Assembly: GCA_000696115.1 (NCBI GenBank)
Contig: JJOH01000019.1
Location: 186,001 to 250,000, forward strand
DNA: 64,000 nt
Reading direction: 5' to 3'
Source: Streptomyces olindensis
Lineage (GTDB): Bacteria > Actinomycetota > Actinomycetes > Streptomycetales > Streptomycetaceae
Shown here: positions 41,964 through 51,688 of the stretch, one piece after another
How the letters are laid out: the number at the start of each line of letters is the position of its first letter
Position numbering within the stretch: position 1 is the first letter of the stretch
Position numbers and translations under genes: made by a program
The notes under the pieces: generated by a model
The model's database searches: none
What the model saw: the letters and a program-made list of their open reading frames with translations, nothing else
Told to the model about the DNA's origin: nothing

Positions 41964-43936
41964 TCAGCCGCCCACTCTTCGTGTCACGTTCAACAAGTAC
42001 TCCTTCCTGTTCAGCGGGTTGTGGTCGGTGCGCGGACGCTCGGGGACCGTGCCGTGCGCAACTGGCGCATAGTGTGCGAAGGCGCTCTCCAGCTCGCCCT
42101 CGCCCCGGGTGAGCCCGGGCAGCCGCTGGCCGAGGGCGTGCACCCGGGCCGCCGGCACGGTGCCTTCGAGGACGCAGACGTCCTGCCGGTTCCGGGTCGT
42201 CTCGGGCACGGCCGCGAGTCCGGCCAGCACCGGCAGCAGGGCGCCGAGGGTGTCGGCCGGGGCCTCGACGCGGAAGCGGTGCATCGGCTCGTGGACCCGG
42301 GTCCCGGCCCGCCGCAGCGCCTCGACGAGCACCAGCGGCGTCAAACCGCGGAAGTCGGCCCCGGTGCTGGACATGCTCTTGTCGAAGCCCTGGTGGGCGT
42401 GGCTCTGCCGGGGCCAGTAGCCGCTGTGGGTCATGGTGACCACGCAGTCGGTGACCCGCCAGCCGTGCAGCCCCTGGTCGAGGGTCTCGCGCACGGTGTC
42501 CTCGACGGCCTTGAAGAAGGCGTACGGCATCGCGCCGAGCTCCACCTCCAGCCGGAACGCGACGCCCGAGCCGGCCGGCGCGGGGTCGACGCGCAGGCCG
42601 ACCGTCGCGAGGAACGGGTTCTCGTCCTTCTTGATGAACTCCGCGGCCTGCCCGGTGCCGACGACCCGTTCGACGCACAGCGGTGTGGTCTCGCGGAAGG
42701 TGACGTCGAGGCCGTACTCGTCGGCGAGGGTGGCCTGGAGGACCTCCTTCTGCACCTCGCCGTAGAGGGAGACGGAGGTCTCCTGCCGGCGTTCGTCGTG
42801 GCGCAGGCCGATCAGCGGGTCCTGTTCGGCGAGCCGGGTGAGCGCGAGGTGGAGCGCTCCCCGGTTCACCTCCGGGCCGGGGACGACGACGGTCTCCAGG
42901 GTCGGCGGGGCGAAGACCTGCTCGTAGCCCTTGCGGGGCGCGCCGAGCGCGTCGCCGATCCTGATGTCGCCGAGGCCTGTGAGGCGGGCGATCTGGCCGG
43001 CGACGACGGCGTCCGCGGGGGTGTCCGTGCCGTGGGCGAAGACGCTGATCCCGGTGACCCGGCGTTCGGTGCCGTCCGTTCCGCAGGGAATCCGGTCGCG
43101 GGTGCGCAGGGTGCCGGAGAACATCCGGGCGTAGGCGGCCTTCTCCCCCGCCGGGCCCCGTTCGACCTTGAACACGGTCGCGGAGACCGGCCCGTCCGCG
43201 TCCCCGTCGGCCGGCGGCAGCAGTGTCTCGATGCCGGTCAGGAGCGCGTCGACACCGGCGCCCGTGGCGGCGGAGCCGAAGTAGACCGGGTGGACCAGGG
43301 CCTCACGGGTCTGCGCAACGAGGGCTCGGTGCAGCAGGGCGTCCGTGACGGTGTCCTCGACGTACGCGGACAGCAGGGTGTCGTCGTGGTCGGCGAGGAC
43401 GTCCAGCGCGGCGGCGGGTCCGGGCCCGGGGACGAAGCGGGCCGCGCGCGTGCCGAGGCCGGTGGTGGTCCCCATGGGCACGATCGCGGGGGTCAGCCGG
43501 GCCGAGATGCCCCGCAGCACCTCCTCGTGACCCGCCCCGCGCCGGTCGATCTTGTTGACGAAAGCAGGGTCGGGATGCGCAGCCGCCGCAGCGTCCGCAT
43601 CAGCACCCGCGTCTGGGCCTGCACCCCCTCGACGGCGGAGATCACGAGGACGACCCCGTCCAGCACGCCGAGCACACGCTCCACCTCGGCGATGAAGTCC
43701 GGGTGACCGGGCGTGTCGATGAGGTTGACGGTCACACCGTCGAGCGGGAACGAGACGACGGCGGACTTGATGGTGATGCCGCGCTGCCGCTCCAGTGCGA
43801 GGGTGTCCGTGCGGGTGCTGCCGTCGTCGACACTGCCGATCTCGTCGATCACCCCGGCCGAATGGAGCAGCCGCTCGGTCAGGCTGGTCTTACCCGCGTC
43901 GACATGGGCGAGGATTCCAAGGTTGAGCATGTGCAC
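41964..43936 (-). pseudogene. otrA-like: OtrA/TetM-type ribosomal protection GTPase, broken by a one-base frameshift
   Basis: The N-terminal part (43936-43493 reading frame) has the G-domain: HVDAGKTSLTERLL, then TLALERQRGITI, then DTPGHPDF. It leaves frame just before the NKID motif, near 43563. After CTGCTT the sequence TCGTCAACAAGATCGAC would encode FVNKID if one T were added. The rest (from about 43560 to 41964) continues in the other frame, with the EF-G-like domains down to NPLNRKEYLLNVT. The span is 1973 bases, one short of 658 codons, so a single deletion explains it. The product, if intact, would be 657 residues and would release tetracycline from ribosomes. Sequencing error is possible. 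Confidence 0.82.
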
Positions 43937-44127
43937 GAAGCGTCATGTCCTTCGGAGAGGGGGCTGTTCCTGCCTGGGGGGACATGAACGCAGTGCGCAT
44001 CCGGAACTCCTCGGGACTCGGGCACGTGGTGGACCTGTGCAGTGCAGCAGACCGGCGCCGGGGGCCACAACGGAATTAACCGCCGCCCGGGGTACCCGGG
44101 GGGCGTGTGCAAGGAGAGGAGCGGCTC

Positions 44128-45273
44128 GTGCGTGACGTTCTCCCGGTACTCGGCCGCTGGTACAGGGCCGGGCTCCCGTTCGGTCTCGCGACGGTCGTCG
44201 AGGTCAGCCGCAGCGCGCCGCGCGACCCGGGTGCGGCGATGGCGGTGGGCCCGGACGGCGAGGTCGTGGGCAGTGTGTCCGGGGGGTGTGTCGAGGGTGC
44301 GGTGTTCGAGCTGGCGCAGGAGGTCGTGGCAAGCGGCGAGGCCCGGCTGGAGACCTTCGGCTACAGCGACGAGGACGCCTTCGCCGTGGGCCTGACCTGC
44401 GGTGGTGAGATCACGGTGCTCGTGCGTCCCGTCGCGCCCGGGCTGGATCCGGGGTTCGGCGCGGTCGTGGACGCGGTCGCGGCGGGAGAGCCGGTGGTCG
44501 TGGCCACGGTGACCGGCGGTCCGGCGCGGCGCGGGGCGACGCTGGCCGTCTGGCCGGACCGGGTCTCGGGCACGCTCGGCGCGAGCGGCCTGGACGCCGC
44601 CGTCACCGCCGACGCGCGCGGCGAGCTCGCCCTGGGCGCCACCGGCCTGCGGCACTACGGGCCCGGGGGGCAGCGCCGCGAGGACTCCGTCGGCGTGTTC
44701 CTGCAGTCCTTCGCGCCGCCGCCGCGGATGCTGGTCTTCGGCGCGATCGACTACGCGGCGGCCGTGGCCCGCATCGGGGACTTCCTCGGCTACCGGGTCA
44801 CCGTCTGCGACGCCCGCCCGGTCTTCGCGACGCCCCGCCGCTTCCCCGAGGGCGTCGAGGTGGTCGCCGCGTGGCCGCACCGCTATCTGCGCGACACGGA
44901 CACCGACGAGCGCACGGTGATCTGCGTGCTCACGCACGATCCCAAGTTCGACGTGCCGCTGCTGACGGAGGCGCTGCGCCGCCCGGCCGCCTACATCGGG
45001 GCGATGGGCAGCCGCCGCACCCACGACGACCGGGCGAAGCGGCTGGTGGAGGCCGGGCTCACGCGGCACGAGCTGTCCCGGCTGCGCTCGCCGGTCGGAC
45101 TCGACCTCGGGGCCCGTACGCCCGAGGAGGTGGCGGTGTCGGTCGCGGCCGAGATCGTGGCGCTGCGCTGGGGAGGCACCGGTGCCCCGCTGACCGTCAC
45201 ACAGGGAGCGGTGCACCCGCCCCGCCCCGACGGGACGGACACCGGACGCCGGGCGCGCCCTGCCCTACAGTGA
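44128..45273 (+). CDS. XdhC/CoxF family molybdoenzyme maturation-like protein
   Basis: A 381-residue protein. The start is GTG 44128, preceded by GGAGAGGAG; the in-frame GTG 44107 lies upstream of that site. The N-terminal XdhC_CoxI domain contains VSGGCVEGAVFELAQEVV and the LTCGGEITVLV Cys motif. The C-terminal Rossmann domain has LVFGAIDYAAAVARIGDFLG and AYIGAMGSRRTHDDRAKRL. XdhC proteins sulphurate and insert the molybdenum cofactor into xanthine dehydrogenase. No xdhAB genes are adjacent, so its client is elsewhere. Confidence 0.88.
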   Translation: MRDVLPVLGRWYRAGLPFGLATVVEVSRSAPRDPGAAMAVGPDGEVVGSVSGGCVEGAVFELAQEVVASGEARLETFGYSDEDAFAVGLTCGGEITVLVRPVAPGLDPGFGAVVDAVAAGEPVVVATVTGGPARRGATLAVWPDRVSGTLGASGLDAAVTADARGELALGATGLRHYGPGGQRREDSVGVFLQSFAPPPRMLVFGAIDYAAAVARIGDFLGYRVTVCDARPVFATPRRFPEGVEVVAAWPHRYLRDTDTDERTVICVLTHDPKFDVPLLTEALRRPAAYIGAMGSRRTHDDRAKRLVEAGLTRHELSRLRSPVGLDLGARTPEEVAVSVAAEIVALRWGGTGAPLTVTQGAVHPPRPDGTDTGRRARPALQ

Positions 45274-45277
45274 CGCC

Positions 45278-45631
45278 ATGAGCAACCACTCCGAAGCTCC
45301 TGTCGCACCCGTCGAGGCTTATGAACCCCCTTACTACGTGGCGGTGTTCACCTCGATACGGACCGAGGACCAGAGCGGCTACAGCGAGACCGCCGCACGC
45401 ATGGAGGAGCTGGTGAAGGAGGTGCCCGGGTTCCTGGGGATGGACCACGCGCACACTCCCGGCGGGCTGTCCATCACCGTCGGGTACTTCCGCGACGCCG
45501 ACGCGCTGACGGAGTGGCGGTCCAACGCCGAGCACCGCGCGGCGCAGAAGCGCGGACAGGCCGAGTGGTACGAGAGCTACACGCTGCACGTGGCGAGGGT
45601 GGAGCGGAGCCACGGGTTCTCGCGCGCGTAG
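45278..45631 (+). CDS. Antibiotic-biosynthesis-monooxygenase (ABM) domain protein
   Basis: A 117-residue ABM-domain protein whose ATG is four bases after the XdhC stop. YYVAVFTSIRTEDQSGYSET begins the dimeric alpha/beta-barrel, and PGFLGMDHAHTPGGLSITVG and FRDADALTEWRSNAEHRAAQ are the classic family segments. Haem-degrading and quinone-forming relatives exist, but most are uncharacterised. Its tight spacing suggests co-transcription with the XdhC-like gene. Confidence 0.85.
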   Translation: MSNHSEAPVAPVEAYEPPYYVAVFTSIRTEDQSGYSETAARMEELVKEVPGFLGMDHAHTPGGLSITVGYFRDADALTEWRSNAEHRAAQKRGQAEWYESYTLHVARVERSHGFSRA

Positions 45632-45635
45632 GCGG

Positions 45636-46145
45636 TCAGCGCGGTGTGCGGGGCGGCAGCCGGTGCAGTGCCACGTCGGTGAGCAGGCCGTCGGCGACGG
45701 TGGCGGTCATGTACGTGCAGTGCGGCTGCCGGCGGCGGTCGGTCGGCGAGCCCGGGTTGAGCAGCCGCAGACCGCTGGGCGCGGTGGTGTCCCAGGGGAT
45801 GTGGCTGTGGCCGAAGACCAGCACGTCGAGGTCGGGGAAGCGGGCGGCGCAGCGCTGCTCGCGGCCCTGGGCGGGGCCCGTCTCGTGGATCACGCCGAAG
45901 CGCAGCCCGCCCAGTTCCACGTAGGCCACCTCGGGCAGCCGGGCGCGCAGGTCCGGCCCGTCGTTGTTGCCGTACACGGCGACGAGCCTGCGGGAGCGGG
46001 CCTCGAGCAGGTCGAGGGTGGCGGTGTCGACCCAGTCCCCGGCGTGGAAGACGACGTCGGCCCGCGGGAGTTCGGCCAGCAGGGGGGCGGGCAGTTCCCT
46101 GGCCCGCTTGGGCAGGTGGGTGTCGGACATGATCAGCAGGCGCAC
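45636..46145 (-). CDS. YfcE/MJ0936-type metallophosphoesterase
   Basis: A 169-residue phosphodiesterase. Metal-binding motifs are in the expected order: MSDTHLPKRA (residues 6-15), FHAGDWVD, VYGNNDGPD, VIHETGP and FGHSHIPWD. These are the DxH, GD, GNxD, H and GHxH sites. Members hydrolyse phosphodiesters in vitro, and the physiological target is unknown. It converges on the ABM gene, 4 bases away. Confidence 0.9.
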   Translation of the reverse strand: MRLLIMSDTHLPKRARELPAPLLAELPRADVVFHAGDWVDTATLDLLEARSRRLVAVYGNNDGPDLRARLPEVAYVELGGLRFGVIHETGPAQGREQRCAARFPDLDVLVFGHSHIPWDTTAPSGLRLLNPGSPTDRRRQPHCTYMTATVADGLLTDVALHRLPPRTPR

Positions 46146-46389
46146 GATCTCAGCCTAAAGGGTGCTGTATCCACTTATGCGGAGGAGTCAGCATCCAGAC
46201 GTCGCCGACCGACCGGCGCACCCCGAACGGACGGACGGCCCGGCCCAGTTGCCCGCCGCCGAGATGATCACGGCACGGTCTCGGCGGCGGTCCGAACGTG
46301 AGACCGCCCACCCGACCGGGTTAGCATCGGGCAACGCGCAGTACAACAGGACGTCTACGGCGAGCGACCCGAAGGGGCCCGGAAACCCG

Positions 46390-48333
46390 ATGCCGGTCAA
46401 GGTCAGCGTCATCATCCCCGTCTACAACCCGGGGATCTACATCGAGGACTGCATCTCCTCGCTGCAGCGGCAGTCGCTGCCTCCCGACGAGTACGAGGTG
46501 ATCTTCGTCGACGACGGCTCGACCGACGAGACCCCCGCCCGGCTCGACGCGCTCGCCGCCGAGGACCCCCGGATGAAGGTCATCCACCAGGAGAACTCCG
46601 GCTGGTCGGGCAAGCCCCGCAACGTCGGCATCGAGGCCTCCCGCGGCGAGTTCGTCATGTTCGTCGACAACGACGACTACCTGGGCGACGAGGCCCTGGA
46701 GCGGATGTACGACTACGGCGTGGCCAACGGCGCCGACGTGATCGTGGGCAAGATGGCCGGCAAGGGACGCGGCGTGCCGGTGGAGCTGTTCCGCCGCAAC
46801 CACCCGCGCGCCACCGTCGAGAACGCCCCGCTCATCGACAGCCTCACCCCGCACAAGATGATCCGCCGGGCCTTCCTGGACCGCATCGGCCTGCGCTTCC
46901 CCGAGGGCAGACGGCGGCTGGAGGACCACGTCTTCATCGCCGAGGCGTATCTGCGCGCGGAGAACGTCTCCGTGCTCAGCGACTACGTCTGCTACTACCA
47001 CCTGCGGCGGGACGACGGCTCCAACGCCGGCTTCGAACGCTTCGACCCCGTCGGCTACTTCAAGAACCTCCGCGAAGCCCTCGACGTCGTCGAGCGCTAC
47101 ACCGAGCCCGGCCCGGTGCGCGACCGGCTCTTCCGGCGCTGGCTGCGGGTGGAGATGGTCGAGCGGCTGCGGGCGCGGCGCTTCCTGAAGCTGCCCGACG
47201 ACTACCGCCGGGAGCTGTTCGCGGAGATCCACGAGGTCGTCGTCGAGCGCTTCGGCCCCGGCGTGGCGGCCGGTCTGCAGCCGACGCAGCAGGTCGTCGC
47301 CGCGCTGACCGCGGCCGACCGGTACGACGACGTGGTGTCCTTCGCCCAGTGGGAGGCGGGACTCGCCCCGCGGGCGACCCCCGGCGAGGTGGAATGGCGG
47401 GAGGGCTCCCTGCGGGTCTCCTTCACGGCCGAGTACCTCTCCGGCGCCGAGCCGATGGCCTTCCCCGCCGGCGCCGAGGCGACGCCGCTGACGGACGCGC
47501 CGAAGGACGTCCCGGAGGCGGTGGCGTGGGTGGCCTCGGAGACCGCCGCGCGGTTCGGGCAGGCCACGGCCGATCTGCTGCTGCGGGAGCGCTCCAGCGC
47601 CGCGCAGTACTTCCAGCCGGTGGAGTTCAGCCGGGAGACGGTACCCGTCGGGGACGGCGAGGAGGTCCGGCTGGTGCTGCGGGCGACCGCCACCGTCGAT
47701 CCGGCCGACCTGCCGGGGGACGGCGTCTGGGACGCGGTCGTCCGGGTCAAGCTCGGCGGGTGGACCAAGGAATGCCGCCTGGGTCCGGTGACGCGGCCGG
47801 ACCGGCCCACGCCCGGGGCGGGTGTCGTCGGCGGGCGCGCGGTCCGGCCGTACTGGACGGACCCGCACGGCAACCTCTCCCTGGAACTGGGTACACGGGG
47901 CAAGCGGCTCGGGCTGGGCGGCTTGCAGCAGGGGGACGTCACGGTCTCCGAGGGAGTGTTCCGGGTGCGGCTTCCCCTGCACGTGCCCGGGGACACGGAC
48001 GTGCGGCTGAGGTTCGTCTCCTCGAGCCGGATCGTCGAGACGCCGGGCACGCTGTCCCCGGATGTGCGGGGGGCGGGCTCGGTCCTGGCGGCCGCCCTGC
48101 CCGCCGAGGACCTGTCCGGCGGCATCTGGCGGGTGGCGCTGTGCCTGACGCCGGGCGCCGACGGGGCCCGCTTCACCGGACTGCCGTTCGCCCTGCGCGC
48201 CGGGGGCGGGAGTGTGCTCGTGGCGCCGGTGCCGGGGCCGGGTGCCGCGCTGCGCCTGGCGCGGCGTGCGCGGCGGGTGCTCGGGGCCGCGCGCCGGAAG
48301 GTGGTTTCCCGTATCAGGACCGGAGGGCAGTGA
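46390..48333 (+). CDS. TarS-like GT2 glycosyltransferase of a cell-wall glycopolymer
   Basis: A 647-residue glycosyltransferase from ATG 46390; the upstream in-frame part to 46162 lacks coding bias. Residues 1-220 form the GT-A domain: SVIIPVYNPGIYIEDCISSL, then DDGSTD, then NSGWSGKPRNVGIEASRG, then VDNDDY and LEDHVFIAEAYL (catalytic-base region). This closely resembles TarS/TarP, which glycosylate poly-ribitol-phosphate teichoic acid. A helical linker (about 225-330) and C-terminal beta domains follow, as in TarS trimers. It lies three bases before rfbC, tying it to dTDP-rhamnose. The protein would decorate a wall polymer, perhaps with rhamnose. Confidence 0.85.
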   Translation: MPVKVSVIIPVYNPGIYIEDCISSLQRQSLPPDEYEVIFVDDGSTDETPARLDALAAEDPRMKVIHQENSGWSGKPRNVGIEASRGEFVMFVDNDDYLGDEALERMYDYGVANGADVIVGKMAGKGRGVPVELFRRNHPRATVENAPLIDSLTPHKMIRRAFLDRIGLRFPEGRRRLEDHVFIAEAYLRAENVSVLSDYVCYYHLRRDDGSNAGFERFDPVGYFKNLREALDVVERYTEPGPVRDRLFRRWLRVEMVERLRARRFLKLPDDYRRELFAEIHEVVVERFGPGVAAGLQPTQQVVAALTAADRYDDVVSFAQWEAGLAPRATPGEVEWREGSLRVSFTAEYLSGAEPMAFPAGAEATPLTDAPKDVPEAVAWVASETAARFGQATADLLLRERSSAAQYFQPVEFSRETVPVGDGEEVRLVLRATATVDPADLPGDGVWDAVVRVKLGGWTKECRLGPVTRPDRPTPGAGVVGGRAVRPYWTDPHGNLSLELGTRGKRLGLGGLQQGDVTVSEGVFRVRLPLHVPGDTDVRLRFVSSSRIVETPGTLSPDVRGAGSVLAAALPAEDLSGGIWRVALCLTPGADGARFTGLPFALRAGGGSVLVAPVPGPGAALRLARRARRVLGAARRKVVSRIRTGGQ

Positions 48334-48336
48334 CAC

Positions 48337-48942
48337 ATGCGACCACTGGGCATCAAGGGCGCCTGGGTTCTGGAGCCCAAGATCTTCCCGGACGACCGGG
48401 GCAGCTTCCACGAGTGGTTCCGGGGCGAGGAGTTCCGCGCGGCCACGGGCCGTGACCTGTCCCTGGCGCAGGCCAACTGCTCGGTCTCCCGGCGGGGCGT
48501 GCTGCGCGGTGTGCACTTCGCCGACGTGCCGCCCAGCCAGGCCAAGTACGTCACCTGTGTGCGCGGTGCCGTCCTGGACGTGGTGATCGACATCCGGGTG
48601 GGCTCCCCCACGTACGGCACGTGGGAGGCGGCCCGGCTCGACGACGACACCCGGCACGCGGTGTTCCTCTCGGAGGGCCTGGGCCACGCCTTCATGGCCC
48701 TGACCGACGACGCGACGGTGGTGTACCTGTGCTCGGAGGGCTACGCCCCGGAGCGCGAGCACGGCATCCACCCGCTCGACCCGGCCCTGGGCATCGAGTG
48801 GCCCGAGGGAATCACCCCGCTCCTCTCCCCCAAGGACGAGCAGGCCCCGACCCTGGCGGAGGCGGAACGGCAGGGCCTGCTGCCGTCGTACGAGGCGTGC
48901 CTGGCCTACGACGAGCAACTGCGGGGCGGGAAGGGCGCCTGA
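48337..48942 (+). CDS. rfbC: dTDP-4-dehydrorhamnose 3,5-epimerase
   Basis: A 201-residue cupin enzyme. It converts dTDP-4-keto-6-deoxyglucose to the rhamnose-configured 4-keto sugar. The motifs FPDDRGSFHEWF, NCSVSRRGVLRGVHFADVPP with the catalytic His of GVHF, and VYLCSEGYAPEREHGIHPLD are characteristic. The ATG is three bases after the glycosyltransferase stop (TGACAC), so the two genes are coupled. The other three rfb genes are on the opposite strand, converging on this gene through a shared terminator. Confidence 0.93.
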   Translation: MRPLGIKGAWVLEPKIFPDDRGSFHEWFRGEEFRAATGRDLSLAQANCSVSRRGVLRGVHFADVPPSQAKYVTCVRGAVLDVVIDIRVGSPTYGTWEAARLDDDTRHAVFLSEGLGHAFMALTDDATVVYLCSEGYAPEREHGIHPLDPALGIEWPEGITPLLSPKDEQAPTLAEAERQGLLPSYEACLAYDEQLRGGKGA

Positions 48943-48977
48943 GTCCCCGCGGGCGGCCGACGAGGCAGCTCGCCGCA

Positions 48978-49022
48978 CACGCCGAAGGCCCGGACGCGCA
49001 CAGCGTCCGGGCCTTCGGCGTG
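48978..49022. terminator. Bidirectional terminator between convergent rfb operons
   Basis: CACGCCGAAGGCCCGGACGC (48978-48997) and its exact complement (49003-49022) flank GCACA. The 20-bp stem lies between rfbC and the convergent methyltransferase gene and can serve both. Confidence 0.85.
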
Positions 49023-49032
49023 CCGGGTCGGG

Positions 49033-49836
49033 TCAGCGGCTGACGCCCACCTGCTCCAGGGCCTTGCGCAGGGGCTCCCAGCCCATCGAGCGGGGCAGGC
49101 CCCGGTTGCGGGCCTGGGCGAGGGGACGCCAGAAGCCCGCCTCCAGCAGCGCCTCGGGGCGCACGGCGCCGGCCCGTTCCAGGATCGCCTCGGGGACCTT
49201 CTGCGGGTCGGGCACCTTGTACTCGGCCATGATCTCGTCGTACTTCTCGTGCAGGACCCGGTTGTTCGGGTCGGCGCCGAAGACGACCAGCTGGCCGGTG
49301 GGGGCGGTGTCCACCTGGATGGTCACCAGGTCGGGGCGGTAGCGGGCCAGCACCTCGGTGATCTTGAAGACGTCACCGGTCCAGGCGTTGGTGTGCCGGT
49401 CCCGGGCCGCCTCGTCGACGCTGCGCGGCAGCATGTCGTCGAGGACGATCACGCTGGACCAGTCCGAGTACTTCTCGACGTTCATGAAGTCGCGCAGCGC
49501 GAACTCGAACAGGTGCATGCCGTCGATGAAGGACAGGTCGAGCGTGGTGCGGCGCCAGTAGCCGATCGGGCTGCGGCCGCGGCGCAGGTTGCGCAGCGGG
49601 TGCCGGCCTCCCTTGAGGTGCTGCAGGGGGTTGTCGCGGGCGAAGAAGTCGTCACTGGTGGCCTTCACCAGGTGGACGTCGCACTTCAGCTCCGAGACCA
49701 CCTTGAAGGCGGGGTCGATCGCGATGCTGGGGACGCGGGACAGCGTCAGGCTGCGCCCGTCGTTGACGCCGATCTCCAGGTAGTTGCGATTGGCGCTGAC
49801 CTTGTGCAGTTCCCGGAGGAACTCATGGCGTTTCAC
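49033..49836 (-). CDS. Class I SAM-dependent methyltransferase of the rfb operon
   Basis: A 267-residue protein from GTG 49836, overlapping the rfbD stop by four bases (GTGA). The SAM-binding motif is YLEIGVNDGRSLTL, the family form of ExGxxxG. LDLSFIDGMHLFEFALRDFM supplies the acidic metal or substrate region seen in TylF-like and cephalosporin-hydroxylase-like methyltransferases. It could O-methylate rhamnose or the wall polymer. The acceptor is inferred from operon membership. Confidence 0.82.
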   Translation of the reverse strand: MKRHEFLRELHKVSANRNYLEIGVNDGRSLTLSRVPSIAIDPAFKVVSELKCDVHLVKATSDDFFARDNPLQHLKGGRHPLRNLRRGRSPIGYWRRTTLDLSFIDGMHLFEFALRDFMNVEKYSDWSSVIVLDDMLPRSVDEAARDRHTNAWTGDVFKITEVLARYRPDLVTIQVDTAPTGQLVVFGADPNNRVLHEKYDEIMAEYKVPDPQKVPEAILERAGAVRPEALLEAGFWRPLAQARNRGLPRSMGWEPLRKALEQVGVSR

Positions 49837-50711
49837 GAGGGGAGACCTTCCTTGCGGATCCGGGGCAGGGCTTCGTGCAGGGCGGAGCGCCAGTCGCGCG
49901 GCAGCGGCAGGCCGATCTCCTGCCACCGGCGGTGTGCGAGGGCGCTGTACGCCGGGCGGGGCGCGGGCCGGGGGAAGGCCGCGCTGCTGGTGGGGCGCAC
50001 CCGGTCCGGGTCGGCGCCGAGCAGGGAGAACACCTCTCGGGCCAGTTCGTACCAGGTGGCCTCACCGGAGCTGGTGGCGTGGAAGACGCCGTGCGCGTCG
50101 GGACCGAGCCGGGGGCCGAGGTCGGCGATCCGCTCGGCGACGTCCGCGCTCCACGTGGGCTGCCCGCGTTGGTCGTCGACGACGTCGACGGTGTCGCGGC
50201 GGGCTTCGAGACCGATCATGGTCCGCACGAAGTTAGCGCCGTGGACCCCGTAGAGCCAAGCCGTGCGCACGACCGCGCTCGCCCCGGGCAGTTCTTCGAG
50301 CACGGCCCGCTCGCCGGCCAGCTTGGTGCGGCCGTAGGCGGTGCGCGGGCCCGTCGGGTGGTCCTCCGGGTAGGGGGCGGTGCGGGCCTCGCCGTCGAAG
50401 ACGTAGTCCGTGGAGACGTGGACCAGGCGGGCGCCGTGTGCGGCGCAGGCCCGCGCGAGGAGGCGCGGCCCGTCGCCGTTGATCTCCAGGGCGCGGGCCT
50501 CGTCGGTCTCGGCGTCGTCGACGGCCGTGTACGCGGCGCAGTTGACGACGAGGTCGGGGCGGTGTTCCCGGACGGCCGCGTCGACGGCCTCGGGGCGGGT
50601 GATGTCGAGGGCGGCGCGGTCGAGGCCCGTGACGGTCTCGCCGCGCCGGGTGAGTTCGTCGACGACGTCCCGGCCGAGCATCCCGCCGGCGCCGGTGATG
50701 AGCCACCTCAT
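49833..50711 (-). CDS. rfbD: dTDP-4-dehydrorhamnose reductase
   Basis: A 292-residue SDR that makes dTDP-L-rhamnose. The N-terminal LITGAGGMLGRDVVDELTRRG is the GxxGxxG cofactor motif. The catalytic Tyr and Lys are in AYGRTKLAGERAVLE, and VSTDYVFDGEART contains the Ser/Thr-Asp-Tyr motif. The ATG at 50711 overlaps the rfbB stop by four bases, and its own stop overlaps the methyltransferase start. A longer frame to 50750 is not needed. Confidence 0.94.
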   Translation of the reverse strand: MRWLITGAGGMLGRDVVDELTRRGETVTGLDRAALDITRPEAVDAAVREHRPDLVVNCAAYTAVDDAETDEARALEINGDGPRLLARACAAHGARLVHVSTDYVFDGEARTAPYPEDHPTGPRTAYGRTKLAGERAVLEELPGASAVVRTAWLYGVHGANFVRTMIGLEARRDTVDVVDDQRGQPTWSADVAERIADLGPRLGPDAHGVFHATSSGEATWYELAREVFSLLGADPDRVRPTSSAAFPRPAPRPAYSALAHRRWQEIGLPLPRDWRSALHEALPRIRKEGLPS

Positions 50712-51688
50712 GCGCGCTCCTGTGCGACGCGCCGCTTCAGGGGCTCCCACCAGGCGCGGTTGTCGCGGTACCAGGCGACGGTCTCGGCGAGGCCGGTGGT
50801 GAAGTCGTGGCGGGGGCGGTAGCCGAGTTCGTCGCGGGCCTTGGACCAGTCGACGGAGTAGCGCAGGTCGTGTCCCTTGCGGTCCTCGACGTACTCGACG
50901 CGGTCCCAGTCCGCTCCGCAGGCCTGAAGGAGCAGGCCGGTGAGTTCCTTGTTGGTCAGCTCCGTGCCGCCGCCGATGTTGTAGACCTCGCCGGGCCGTC
51001 CCTTGGTGCGGACGAGGTCGACGCCCTGGCAGTGGTCGTCGACGTGCAGCCAGTCGCGGACGTTGCGGCCCTCGCCGTACAGCGGCACCTTGTGCCCGTC
51101 GAGGAGGTTGGTCACGAACAGCGGGATGACCTTCTCGGGGAACTGGTGCGGGCCGTAGTTGTTGGAGCAGCGCGTGACGCGCACGTCCAGGCCGTGGGTG
51201 CGGTGGTAGGCGAGGGCGAGCAGGTCGGAGGAGGCCTTGGAGGCGGAGTACGGGGAGTTCGGCTGGAGGGGGTGGGTCTCCGGCCAGGAGCCGGTCTCGA
51301 TGGAGCCGTAGACCTCGTCCGTGGAGACGTGCACGAAGGGGCCCACGCCGTGGCGCAGGGCGGCGTCCAGCAGGGTCTGGGTGCCCAGCACGTTGGTGCG
51401 GACGAAGTCGGCCGCGCCGGTGATGGAGCGGTCGACGTGGGACTCGGCGGCGAAGTGCACGACCTGGTCCGCGTCGGCCATGAGCTTGTCGACCAACTCG
51501 GCGTCGCAGATGTCGCCCTGCACGAACTCCAGCCGGGGGTGGGTCAGTTCGAGGTTGTCGAGGGTGCCGGCGTAGGTGAGCTTGTCCAGCACGGTGATGC
51601 GCGGCGCGTCGGGTCTGTCCGTGGCGAGGGCGGCGCGGACGTAGCGGGAGCCGATGAACCCGGCGGCGCCGGTGACGAGGAGGTTCAT
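50708..51688 (-). CDS. rfbB: dTDP-glucose 4,6-dehydratase
   Basis: A 326-residue extended SDR. LLVTGAAGFIGSRYVRAALA binds NAD. The catalytic Tyr and Lys are in PYSASKASSDLLALAYHRTH (YxxxK), and HVSTDEVYGSI carries the Asp-Glu pair that drives dehydration. It converts dTDP-glucose to dTDP-4-keto-6-deoxyglucose. Both ends overlap neighbours by four bases, so rfbA-rfbB-rfbD-methyltransferase forms one coupled operon. Confidence 0.95.
   Translation of the reverse strand: MNLLVTGAAGFIGSRYVRAALATDRPDAPRITVLDKLTYAGTLDNLELTHPRLEFVQGDICDAELVDKLMADADQVVHFAAESHVDRSITGAADFVRTNVLGTQTLLDAALRHGVGPFVHVSTDEVYGSIETGSWPETHPLQPNSPYSASKASSDLLALAYHRTHGLDVRVTRCSNNYGPHQFPEKVIPLFVTNLLDGHKVPLYGEGRNVRDWLHVDDHCQGVDLVRTKGRPGEVYNIGGGTELTNKELTGLLLQACGADWDRVEYVEDRKGHDLRYSVDWSKARDELGYRPRHDFTTGLAETVAWYRDNRAWWEPLKRRVAQERA

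Noticed and set aside
43493..43520. Treating the two OtrA-like frames as separate genes
   Set aside because: The frames join within a conserved GTPase motif, and the summed length fits one protein minus one base. Two independent genes are unlikely.
46162..46389. N-terminal extension of the TarS-like gene
   Set aside because: The added residues are of mixed composition without conserved motifs, and the GT-A fold starts cleanly at ATG 46390.
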